From the NCBI GenBank assembly GCA_015680685.1, contig MNCI01022757.1, forward strand, positions 8,800-72,799: a stretch of DNA of 64,000 bases, read 5' to 3'. The notes beneath the pieces were generated by a model, which had not been told where the DNA came from, searched no databases, and saw nothing but the letters and a program-made list of their open reading frames with translations. Position 1 is the stretch's first letter. Every line of letters starts with the position of its first letter. Origin of the DNA: Gnetum montanum (lineage: Eukaryota > Streptophyta > Gnetopsida > Gnetales > Gnetaceae). Below, in pieces: positions 9,652-20,340 of the stretch. The position numbers were made by a program, and so were the translations under genes.

Positions 9652-9728
9652 GGTGTTTTGCACTTCTTTGTCGATGCTTCTCGGGTCGATTCCTCCAAGC
9701 ATCAACAAAGAGGGGCCAATGAAACACC
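9652..9728 (+). other. Polypurine tract/LTR-start hairpin, element B
   Basis: Arms CTTTGTCGATGCTT (9666-9679) and AAGCATCAACAAAG (9697-9710), plus outer GGTGTTT and AAACACC. The LTR begins at 9720. Compared with A, a base pair has changed on both arms (C-G to T-A), which keeps the stem. Confidence 0.85.
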
Positions 9729-11086
9729 ACAAAATTTCAAGCTTAGTACTTTTCCAAAAAGAGTCAAGCTAAGTCACGATGCTTCCTAGCATGACTAAAG
9801 CTTGAGAACCCCACAAACAGCTTCAAGCAGAGTCGAACTTAACGAGGAGCAGTTCCCTGGGACTCACAGATGACCACGGTGACATCTGGTGTCGAACATG
9901 GTAACTTTAGAGATCAAGATACTTAGTTTTCACTAAGTATGCATTCTCAGTGTATACGCCCAGTGTATACGCTCAAGTTTACATTTTCAGTGTATACGCC
10001 TAGCGTATATGCTCAAGTTCACATCCATAGCGTATACGCCCAGTGTATACACTCAAGTTTACATTCTCAGCGTATACACCCAGCGTATATACTTGAGTTC
10101 ACATCCAGCGTATACGCCTCACATGTACGCTTAGCAGGTACAACTAATGAATATGCCCAGCATGCAATCCCAAAAGATGGAAATAGCACTGCAGAGCAAG
10201 ATTTGGTATAAGGCAACAACTCACATGAGCAGAGTAACCATCAACATATACGCCCAGCGTATATGCCCAGCACATTCAGCGTATACACCAACATCCATAG
10301 CATATATGCCCAGTACATCCAGAGGATACACCCTCCATGCCCAGCGTATACGCCCAGAGTCTACGCCCGCCTGACACAGCGTATACACCCAACATATGTA
10401 ATATGTTGTACACTTGTAAATTTTATTCTTTCGCACCCAGTCAACATGCCACGTATCACCCAACCCGAGTCTAACGTCAAAACCTGTATAAAAACCCCAA
10501 TTTTTCACTAGATCGAGGTCGATTGGCAAATTTGAGCAAACCAGAGAGAAAAGACAGATGCTAAGAACTAGAGTAGAGAACCTAATACACTGGACTTCAA
10601 CCCTGTACGCTGAGCATATAGCCTCTACGCTGTGCTTACAGTTTGAACCAGCCCACAGTCATCCCTGCATCCACCGGGGCTATTCGTCCACCTTGTGTCA
10701 AAGCCACAACTGCGTTAGACCGGTGCATTATAACTCTCATTTTGAAATAGCATTGTTACATTTTCTTCCTAAAATCTGTTATAGTTTTGCATTAATTGCT
10801 GCACATATACTGTTTACGCCCTTTCTATTTACACTCCGTTCGCATCAGTTACGCTGGTTATGCTCTGCTTTACGCCTGTTACGTCGTTTACATATAACCT
10901 AGTGTATATCACTTCGATGTATGTTTGGGGAAATCATTGCATGACTCACGTGCGGGCCACTTAAGGTACTCTATCTTCGTCAATTCCAGCTTGCCCTCAA
11001 GCGAAGGTAGGGTCTTCTATGAGTGTCCAGAGATCTCTCAGTTTCTATTTCCTTCCAGTTGAAGACCGACAATTTCGAACGGTACA
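9720..11086 (+). mobile_element. Element B 3' LTR
   Basis: It starts TGAAACACC and ends ...ATTTCGAACGGTACA, 1367 bp. U3 contains many CAGCGTATACGCCC/CAGTGTATACGC motifs (9940-10390). A TATA-like TATAAAAA lies at about 10487. The base after 11086 is inside the integrase of element C, so B interrupts C. A short ORF starting near 10558 is not a supported gene. Confidence 0.85.
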
Positions 11087-11946
11087 ACATGGCCTTTCCA
11101 ATGATGGGAACTAGACCTCATAGGACCTATCACGTCTAAGTCCTCTGCAGGGCATAGCTTCTTTATCACTACCACTGAGTATTTTACTAAGTGGGTGGAA
11201 GCCATCCCCTTAAGGAAGACGACATCTCAACAGATCTACCACTTCATCCTGGACAACATCGTGACAAGGTTTGAGCTTCCAATGACTATTGTAACCGACA
11301 ATCGGCCATAATTCAATAGTACGAAAACCTGAACCTTCTACAGCACTCTAGGCATCAGGCAATCATTCTCCTCCCTGTATTACCCACAGGCGAATGGATA
11401 GATGAAGGCTACAAATAAGTCCATCATCAACTTGCTGAAGTGGACGCTTAGAAAAAACAAGAGGGGTGGCATGAGCAAATCCTCTACGTTCTATGGGCCT
11501 ACAAAACGACATGCAAAACTGCAACAAGTAAGACTACTTATAGCCTTGTTTATGGATCTAAAGCTGTGTTGCCTCTTGAGCTGCAGGTACCATCACTCTG
11601 AATGATCCTCTTAGATGTCATGAGTGAAGCCCAGAACAACGAGTCACAGATCATCAATCTCGACTTAATAGAGGAGGAGCACGCATAGACGCTAAGCTGC
11701 ATAGAGTGTTACCAATGAAAACAACAACAATAGCACTAGGCAAACCCACATCAACGGCCAATACAGAAGGGAGACATCATCCTCAAGGTTTCCCATGAGC
11801 ATGTGAGAAAATTCTTAGCCAACTAGAAAGACCCTTACATTGTCACTAAAGCCTTCGGAAATGGAGCCTTCAAGTTCATGGACATGGACAGCCACTAGTT
11901 TTCCAACCCAATGAACCACCCGTACCTCAAGCTGTACTACATCTGA
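11087..11946 (+). pseudogene. Element C integrase fragment
   Basis: It begins abruptly within the integrase core at TWPFQ.WELDLIGP and continues through FFITTTEYFTKWVEAIPLRKTT, PMTIVTDNRP and YYPQANG.MKATNKSIINLL to the C-terminal TKAFGNGAFKFMDMD and TGA at 11944-11946. The central catalytic Asp (TDN) is kept. Several stops and at least two frameshifts destroy the frame. It is cut on the left by element B, so the upstream pol of C lies outside the window. It is closer to element D than to B, and C and D share an LTR family. Its role in life was cDNA insertion. Confidence 0.9.
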
Positions 11947-12303
11947 AGCATGGCAGCAACAAGCAACATCCACTACTACGTTAAACTAGTAGCGATTGTC
12001 CACTACGACATAAAACTGGTAGCAACAAGTAGCATCCGCTACAACATTAAACTAGCATCGACCGTTCGCTACGATGTAAAACTGGAGTCAACAAGCAACA
12101 TTCGCTACAATGCTAAACTAGCAGCGACAATCTGCTACGACATAAAACTAGCGGCAACAAGCAGCATCTGCTATGACATTAAACTAGTAGCGACCATCTG
12201 CTATGATGTAAAACTGGTAGCAACAAGCAGCATTCGCTATGATCTTAAACTGGTAGCGATAAGCAGTGTCCGCTACAATGTTAAACTGGTGATGATTGTC
12301 TAC
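11947..12303 (+). repeat. Post-integrase array of element C (about 30-33 bp units)
   Basis: About eleven units alternating 'GCATCCGCTACAACATTAAA..' and 'CGTTCGCTACGATGTAAAAC..' with a CTAG/TGG end. The lengths keep the frame, so a 125-residue ORF with a repeated S-I-R-Y-D-I-K-L motif runs through it. I treat the ORF as a by-product, because the homologous arrays in A, B and D are not open. Element D is inserted at its right edge. Confidence 0.85.
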
Positions 12304-13914
12304 TGTAGCGACCGAAAATGTCGATGACTAGAAAACACCAAGGGATCGATGAGCATGACAATTTCAACCCCATATCCATGAGAGGGTCGTGCTGGGTGTG
12401 AGCGGATATGGGACACCTTGAATGGTCTGGTTGATCAGACAGGGACTTAATCAGTGTTTATATAGCCTTTCGCAACATATAGTTTTGAAAATGGGAACGA
12501 AAATGTGAAGTAATGCTTGAAAGTAAATAAAGCAAAAAATAGTGCAAAACACAACAATAAGTAGGAAACAAAGTAAAATGCAATTAGAAAAATGCACCGC
12601 TTCGAAGCTACAAGTTTTCTCTATCAAGGTGGATATAGTCGGTTGCTTAGTGTGGTGGAGTACAGAGATCCCGAGAGTAACCAAGACGTGTAGAGAAAAA
12701 AAAGGTTTTGTGCTCGGGCATAGACTTAGGTGTTGACAATGCGGGGATTCTACCAAGGTATTAGAATGGGGATGGAATAAAATGACAGTTGAAAGTGCTA
12801 ACTGTTTGTAGTGTCAAACAGAAAGCTTACAATGCTTGATGTTACAATGTGCCAAGAAGATAACTTGAGTGCTAGAGAGAGGAAAAGTTGAAGAATCAGG
12901 AAAAATTTGAACCCTTTGAATGCTGCTTGTTGGGGTATTTATAGGACCAACGACATGTGAAAGGGGAATTTTGGTTGTCATGTGCCTTGGGCCCATGTTG
13001 ACTTGCTTGTGCTGCATGTGCCATACATGACTGTTGGACTTGCATGACTATTGTAATGTGAGGCTTCCATGCTGTAACTGTGATCCTACCATGCCATAAT
13101 TGCACCGTCAACATCTGGAGACGTGTGCCAATGGTCCAATTAGGTGAAGTGCATTGATGTCGCACAACCACCTGCATGCCTTGCTGTGCTTTTTAGCATA
13201 GCATGCTTGGCATAGCGTAGCATCTTGTTGTGCATTCCGCTACATGTGTGTTGCATGCTTGCTATGCTATGCTATGCTACGTAGCATAGTGACTAGCCTT
13301 AGTCGCGAAAACTTTGTCTATTTGCAAACTTTGCTTCCTGTGTTGCGAGACTTGCAAACTTGTTGATTCTGCCCTTTGAGCTACCTTTTGTCTCTTCCGT
13401 AGGATTGCTACACCTCGCTAAGCCATGTAGCTCAGCGTAGCATAGCAGCAGACATGGTCCGCCACTTCCTGATGGAAAGGGACATTGTTGAAGGACTTGA
13501 AGTTTAGTGAGGGAACTAGTTGTATAGCTGTGGCCATGCTACGCTATGCTATGTAACATAGCATAGCGTGGCACTTCATCCTGCAATTATTTTTTGAAGC
13601 TTGCTATGCTACATAGAGGGGCGTAGCGTAGCGTAGTAGACTTCATGAATTAGAAAACTTGCTGAACTATTTCATGCATCATGAGCCCTGCTATCAACTT
13701 TGCACACCATTTCTGACCAGACTATCAGCTGGGAAAACTACTTAGGTGGATAGGAAGGATGATCTGTAGAGCCTGTTTATACCTAAAGTAGAAAATTTTC
13801 CGAACTGGCTGACTTGAATTCAGAACATTATCCTCCTGAAGAACTGTCGTGGTGCTACGCAAATTGCAATGCCTGGTGAAGTGAGAATGACTTCAAATTT
13901 TTTGGGGTGTTTCA
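12304..13914 (-). mobile_element. Element D 3' LTR
   Basis: On the minus strand it starts TGAAACACC (13914) and ends TTTTCGGTCGCTACA (12304), 1611 bp. The TATA box reads CCTATAAATACCCC on the minus strand near 12940. U3 (13180-13650) is packed with TATGCTA/TAGCATA palindromes, for example CTATGCTACGTAGCATAG near 13270. Confidence 0.9.
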
Positions 13915-13953
13915 TTGGGCTCGATAGATGTTGACAAAGAAAAATGAAACACC
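13906..13953 (-). other. Shortened polypurine/LTR-start hairpin, element D
   Basis: GGTGTTTCATT and AATGAAACACC form a perfect 11-bp outer stem, while part of the inner stem has been lost. It shows the palindrome persisting in a shorter form. Confidence 0.65.
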
Positions 13954-14870
13954 TCAGAAGTCACGATGCTAATGTTGCCACTTGGTGATTGCCAGGATGT
14001 CACTTAGCTGTGCTTGAGAGTGTTGCATTGGTCTTGTAGAGGTTAAGGCAGAGAGAAAAGATGATGTTTAGTAGAGTCCCTCGTCAGAGTGGTCATGAGG
14101 GACTCATTCGCATTTCAATATTTGGCTAATGCTATTCTTCAACCTCTTGTAGGACAGGTGCTTTCTTCAAAGGATGAGTTGTGTTACATCCATTAAGGGT
14201 TTTGACCTACCTACAAATGCTTTCCATATGGTGATTTGTGTTACGCACGTCATGGAATTTGCACTCTGAAGTAGTTGAGCTAGTCAAGGCATTCACTTCG
14301 CGATGCCATAGCATTTGCTTCTGTAGCAAGATGTACCCATGGGGAAAGGTCTTGCTCACTTTAGATGTTGTTCAAGCCCTTTGGACACCTTTCCTAATGT
14401 GTGATGTCCAAAGCAGGAAGGCCAATAATGATTTTGGTAGCATCTGCGTGGAGGAGTTGGCATCGAGGATGCCAGTGTGAGTGCGGATGCACTAGAATCC
14501 CTACTAGGGACATGCGTTCCCAGTTCAGCTATGAGATCAGCTGTCACATAGCTAAACGTTGAGTGAGCTGAGGCATTGGTAGGGAGCTAGAGGATAACAA
14601 TATTGTGGCTGGGCCACAATACTTCCAGAACTCCAGCTATGGGAACTAGCCAAGGAACTACTATCAGGTTCATAGGCCATGGCGAGGATAGATCTGGAGG
14701 GTCAATGTGATGTCATACGACATTTCCAGAGAGTCAGCATGATGCCAAGGGTGGCGGCTTTGCATATGTTCTAGAATGCATTCCCATTGTATCGTGAACT
14801 ACATTTTGGAGCTACGAAAATGCACCTACATGTCAGCATTACACCCACTCGTTCGATGTGTATCTGGTGC
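13954..14870 (-). other. Element D 3' untranslated region
   Basis: No gene supported. It includes AAGGATGAGTTGTGTTACAT near 14170, a block also found in the 3' UTR of I (36889, 36941) and, in the other orientation, G (46218). I could not find the mini-exon block here. Confidence 0.55.
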
Positions 14871-14874
14871 TGGT

Positions 14875-15115
14875 GCATGCTAGGGATGCGACGTGAACCC
14901 AGTTTAAGGTCTTGGTAGACCATTGGCTAGTTTAAGGTCCCAAAGAACCATTGTGTTGGTTTCACATCCTAGCGGACCGTACATGCTAGTTTAACATCAT
15001 AGAAGATGAGCTATGCCAGTTTTACGTCATGGTGGACACTGCTCAATGTTGCTAGTTTCACGTCATTGCAAACGTTGCTTCGTGTCGTTCCCAGTTTATC
15101 ATTGTAGAAGACTAT
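14875..15115 (-). repeat. Post-integrase array, element D
   Basis: Units of 35-45 bp with GCTAGTTTAAGGTC, GCCAGTTTTACGTCAT and GCTAGTTTCACGTCAT (plus-strand reading), so the minus strand has the TAAACTAGC core. It directly follows the integrase stop at 15134, as in the other elements. Confidence 0.8.
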
Positions 15116-15133
15116 GGTGGTTGTCATTGTGCT

Positions 15134-18100
15134 TTAGAAGTAGTATGGCTTAAGGTACAAGTGATTCATCGAGTTGGAAAACTCGTTACCATCCATGTTC
15201 ACCAACTTGGAGGCTCCATTCCCAAAGGCTTTAGTGACCAAATAAGGACCTTCCCAGTTGGCTGAGATTTTGCTCACATGCTCATGGACAGCCTTGAGGA
15301 CGAGGTCTCCCTTCTGCACTAGCCATCGATGTGGGTCTGCATGGTGCTTCTTCTACTGCTTGCTTTGGTAGTGCTTAATGCATCTCAGCATTTGCACGCA
15401 CTCCTATTCTATTGAGTCAAGGTTGATGGTCCACGACTTGTTGTTCTAGGCTTCACTCATGACATCCACGAGGATCATTCGGAGTGATGGTACCTACAAC
15501 TCAAGAGGCAACATAGCTTCAAATCCATAAACAAGGCTATAAAGATTCTTACTTATCATGGTTCTACATGTCATTCTGTAGGCCCACAAAATGTAGAGGA
15601 TTTGCTCGTGCCACTGCCTCTTGTTATTGTTAAGCATCCACTTTAGCAAGTTGATGATGGACTTATTTGTAGCCTCCGCCTGCCCATTCGCCTACAGATA
15701 ATAGAGGGAAGAGAATGATTGCTTAATGCCTAGATTGTTGCAGAAGGTTCAGGTTTTCATACTACTGAACTGTGACTCATTTTCAGTCACAATAGTCATT
15801 GGAAGCCCGAATCTTGTTACGATTTTTTCTAGGATGAAATGACAGATTTGCTGAGATGTTGTCTTCCTCAGGGAGATAGCTTCCATCCACTTGGTAAAGT
15901 ACTTAGTGGCAGTGATAATGAAACTATGCCCTATGAAGGACTTAGGTGTGATAGGCCCTATGAGGTCTAGTTCCCATCATTGGAAGGGCCACATGATTTG
16001 TGTTGGGTGTAGGTCTACAGGTGCTACATGTATGAGATTTGCGTATCTCTGGCATGTTTCACATGTCCTGACTTTAGATAGGTAGTCATGCTCCATGTGG
16101 AGCCAGTAGTACCCTAGGCATCTAATTTTCATAGCCATAGCCCTAGGTGTTATGTGTCCACCACACAGGCCCCTCATGCACCTCATTGACTACCTTTTAG
16201 GCTTGCTCCTGACCCATGCATGCTAGTAATATCCCATCATAGGAACGTCGGCACAGGACGTCATTTCCCATGAGCACATATTGTTGAGCATGCCTATAGA
16301 TTGCATCTCTCTAGGTAGATGTCAATCCACCTGGGGGTTCGCCATGCTGTAGATAATTTTTAATGTTGGCATACCACTCCTGGGTATCCGCAGCACTGGC
16401 AGAGGTCACGTGTTCCACCTAAGTGATAGTCTCTTCACATTCTATAATCGAGGTTGGCAGGTTTGCTAAGGAATGTGATGGAATGTTTAACGTAAGGGTA
16501 GCTAAGGCATCTACCATGGTGTTCTCATTGTGTGGCACGTGTTGCACATCTGTGGTTGCAAATTTCTTAAGCAAGATTTTTGCTAGGTCACAATAGGGTT
16601 GTGGGTGCATAGCCTTGCAGGCATAGACCTTAGTGATTTGATTCACGACTAGTTGTGAATCTCCCTGGATTGCCAGGTGTTGTATGCACGATGCTCGGGC
16701 AGTTAAGAGGCCTTTGAGTAGCCCCTCATATTCTACCACGTTGTTGGTGTAAGGGAACACAAAACAATAAGTGGATGGATGCATTTCCCCAGAGGGGAAC
16801 ATGATGACCACAGTGGTGCTACCTCCTCACGTGGTTGAGGCACCTTCAAAGTGTAAAGTGGCTTTGAAATGCGACGGGATGATGTTCACATTGCTAACAT
16901 ATTCATCTAGGAATTCAAGGTCTATGGTTGCTTGTTCATCGACTGGCAAGGTCGTGAGTTGGGTCGCTATGGCTTGACCCTTTTTTGATGATTGACATAC
17001 ATAGTGTAAATTGAACTCCATGGTTATTGCCTTCCATTGGGCTATCTTGCTACTTTCGTATAGGTTAGTGATAGCCCGAAGTATATTGCTTTTGCAAATC
17101 ATGTTGGTTGTACCGTGAAATAGGTAATACCTTCATGTTTTTAGTGCGAACACTAAGGCAAGGCAATTCCTCTCCACTTTGTTGTATTTCGCCTCATGCG
17201 CTATTAGTGTGTGGCTCAGATAATACACTGGTATCTTAGAACCGTCATCTCGCTTCTAACATAGCAGTGTCGCGACAGATGTGTGTCAAAGGTGGCGAGG
17301 TAGATAAAGAAGGGTTTATTCTTTTGTGGTGGATGCATAGTCGGGAGGTGTAAGAGTTCCTTCTTCAGGTCATCAAAGGCTTGTTGACACTGGCTTGTCC
17401 ACTCGAAGTTAACCCCTTTCTTTAGAAGATGTTGCATGGGATGTTACTTGTCAGTCAACCTTGCTACGAACCTTCGAATGAATTGCACTCTACCTTGAAA
17501 ACCATGTAACTCCTTAAGGTTTGTGGGAGGCACCAGGTTGATGATGGCCTTGAATTTGTCAGCGTCCACCTGTGTTCTAGCCTCTAATACTACGAACGCT
17601 AACATGCATCCAGTTTTCACCCTAAAGATGCACTTCTTAGGATTGAGGCGTAAGTTGTGAATTTGGCAGCATTTGAGGACTACCCCTAGATCGCATGGGT
17701 GATAAGTTACCTCCTTAGACTTGACTACTATATCATCCATGTAGTCATTTAATGTTTCTAGGATGTAGTCACTAAAAATGTAAGTGATGGCTCACTGGTA
17801 GGTTGCTCCAGCATTCTTGATCCCAAAGTGAATCATGGTGTAGCAAAAGGTCCCCCATGGGGTCATGAAGGTTGTTGACAGCTAGTGCTCTCGGTTAATG
17901 TAGATTTGGCTTGACCCTTTTTTGACGATTGACTTACATAGTGTAAATCGAACTCCACGGTTATTGCCTTCCATCGGGCTATCTTGCTACTTTTGTATAG
18001 GTTGTTAGTGATAGCCCAAAGTATATTTCTCTTGCAAATGATGTTGGTTGTACTGTGAAATAGGTAATGCCTCCACTTTTTTAGTGCGAATACTAAGGCA

Positions 18101-19554
18101 AGGTAATTCCTCTCCACTTCGTTGTATTTTACCTCGTGCGCTATTAGTGCATGGCTCAGATAATACATTGGTATCTTAGAACTGTTGTCTTGCTTTTGAC
18201 ATAGCACTATCATGACAGATGTGTCGGAGGTGATGAGGTAGATAAAGAAGGGTTTATCCCTTTGTGGTGGATGTATAGTTGGGAGGTATGAGAGTTCCTT
18301 CTTCAGGTCATCGAAGGCTTGTTGACACTGGGTTGTCCACTCAAAGTTAATCCCTTTCTTTAGAAGATGTTGCATGGGATGTAACTTGTCAGTCAACCTT
18401 GGTATGAACCTTCAAATGAATTGCACTCTACCTTGCAAACCACATAAGTCCTTAAGGTTTGTGGGAGGCACCAAGTTGACGATGGCCTTGACTTTGTCAG
18501 GGTCCATCCATGTTCTAGCCTCTGATACTACAAACCCTAACATGCATCTAATTTTTACCCTGAAGACATACTTCTTAGGATTGAGGCATAAGTTGTGAAT
18601 TTGGTAGCATTTGAGGACTACCCCTAGATTGCGTGGGTGATAAGCTGCCTCCTTGGACTTAACTACTATATCATCCACGTAGTCGTTTAATGTTTCTAGG
18701 ATGTAGTCACTAAAAATGTAAGTCATGGCTCGCTGGTAGGTTTCTCCAGCATTATTGAGCCTAAAGTGAATCATGGTGTAGCAGAAGGTCCCCCATGGGG
18801 TCATGAAGGTTTTTTACAGCTGGTGCTCTGGGTTAATGCATATTTGGTTGTATCCGGAGAAACCATCCATGAAGAATAGCAAAGCATGACCAGCCATGGT
18901 GTCAATGAGCTGATCAATGCTTGGAAGTGGAAAGTTTTCCTTGATCGTTACCTTGTTCAAGTCCTAGAAATATATACAGATTTTTATTCCTCTCATTTTA
19001 TTCAAAACCATAATCATGTTGGACACCCACTCTGAATAGTCAACCACGTAGATGAAACCTGCTTGGTATAGCTTGGTGATTTCATCCCTCATGGCTAGTG
19101 TGATTTCTAGCTTAACTTTGTGATCCTTCTACTTGATTGCCTTCATGTGTGGGTTTAGGACGATGTTGTGCTGAATCAGCCATAGATCCAGACCTAGCAT
19201 GTTGTCGTACGACCATGCAAAGACATCAAGGTTGTCTTGCAAAATCTTTGCTATGTTTTTGTGCATTTGTGTGTCTAGGAGGGAGCTGAGTCTTAAAGTT
19301 TTCACCTCCCCCTTTAACGTGGTCACAGGCATCTCGATGAGAGGATCCTCAATTACATCCCTGGCCTCTAAGTCTAGGGCTTGGACTAGATGCTAGGGCC
19401 AATCTGGGGATGCTTCTAAGGCTGCTACAGTGCTAGTTGTAGTCGACGCCTAATCGATCATGTTGGGGTTCAACTGTCTTGCGAGCTTGCCATGTGGCCC
19501 TGCTAACATTAAAGGCGTGGAAAGGTTGCGATGGATTTCCATCTCTTGCCCAAC
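15134..19554 (-). pseudogene. Element D RT-RNase H-aRH-integrase (decayed, with internal duplication)
   Basis: A splice acceptor TTGGCAG at about 19555 (minus strand) opens the exon. The pre-RT segment has LAGPHGKLARQ and LDLEARDVIEDP. RT has SYDNMLGLD, FMDGFSGYNQI and NDYVDDIVVKS. The RT C-terminus plus Ty3 RNase H occurs twice in tandem. Then come aRH (about 16970-16410: FEGAS, NNVVEYEGLLKGL, GDSQLVVNQITKV, NTMVDALATL) and integrase (about 16190-15134: GLCGGHITPRAMAMKIRCLGYYW, CETCQRYANLIH, NGQAEATNKSIINLL, C-terminal NWEGPYLVTKAFGNGASKLVN). The aRH first Asp is Glu, and the integrase DNG position reads ENE. Stops and frameshifts are frequent. The product would copy and integrate element cDNA. 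Confidence 0.95.
16971..18844 (-). repeat. 937-bp tandem duplication inside RT-RNase H of element D
   Basis: The phrase GGCTTGACCCTTTTTTGA occurs at 16971 and again, with a one-base change, at 17908, and the sequences that follow run parallel for about 937 bp. Each copy carries YVDDIVVKS, the RT thumb region and the Ty3 RNase H. The copies differ at many positions, so the duplication is old. Confidence 0.9.
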
Positions 19555-19679
19555 CTGCCAACATAAAATAAAAGGCTAGTTAAGAGGCGTCTATTGGCAG
19601 AGATTGTGTGTAACAAAATTTTGCAAAGCAACGACAAGATGCAACTTGCGAAGTATGATAATGTAAAGATTGAAAGTTT

Positions 19680-20140
19680 GCCAGTTTAGGGTCATGGGGG
19701 ACTGCCAAGGTGCAAGAGTGTAGAACTGCTAAAGGTGTAAAAATGCTAATGTAGAGTGTGTAGTTGTAAGACTGTCAATATGCAAATGCCAAACTACTAG
19801 TTTAGTGTCATTCCGGACTGCCAAATTGTAACATGCAAAATGATAGTATGCGAAACGGAAAACCATCAATGTGAAAATATGAACTGCTGACATAAAAACA
19901 AGAAACTGCTAGAAATTGCGACACTGCCAATGTGGAAGAAAATGCGAAAACCACCCATGTAAGCATGTGGTGTTGTTAGTTTAACGTCATTACGGACTGT
20001 GAACGTAAGAGGTTGAAACTACTAGTTTAGGGTCTTTTAGGACCGTTAGAGGTGCAACTATGCTAGGATTGCTAGTTTAAGGTCTTTTCGGACCAATCGT
20101 GTTGTGATTACTAGGATTGCTAGTTTAAGGTCTTTTTGGA
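19680..20140 (-). repeat. Intron array between the antisense gene and RT, element D
   Basis: Irregular units with CTAGTTTAAGGTCTTTTCGG and GCCAGTTTAGGGTCATGGGG (plus-strand reading), interspersed with short 'gaaaactgcc' units. It flanks the antisense gene on its promoter side, while 25010-25180 flanks the other side. Confidence 0.75.
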
Positions 20141-20328
20141 TCCGTAATGAAAACAAGTATATTTTTTGTTTTCGGGAAAGAAAACAGTTGGCTTAAAGCA
20201 TGTCAAGGCTTTAATGCTAACAGTGCTACGATGTCGTGGTGAGCATTCTACGTTGTACAACATGCTCCACATTAATTGGAGAGAGAGAGTGACAAGTTTC
20301 CCTATCTTATCATTACGACCATAAATAG

Positions 20329-20340
20329 GGGTTAAACCCT
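20329..20340 (+). promoter_or_regulatory. TATA-like box of the antisense gene in element D
   Basis: CCATAAATAGGG lies about 75 bp upstream of the first ATG in this strand, followed by an A/C-rich leader. It is on the strand opposite to gag and pol of D. The position corresponds to the CTATAAATAGGG box in element B. Confidence 0.55.
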
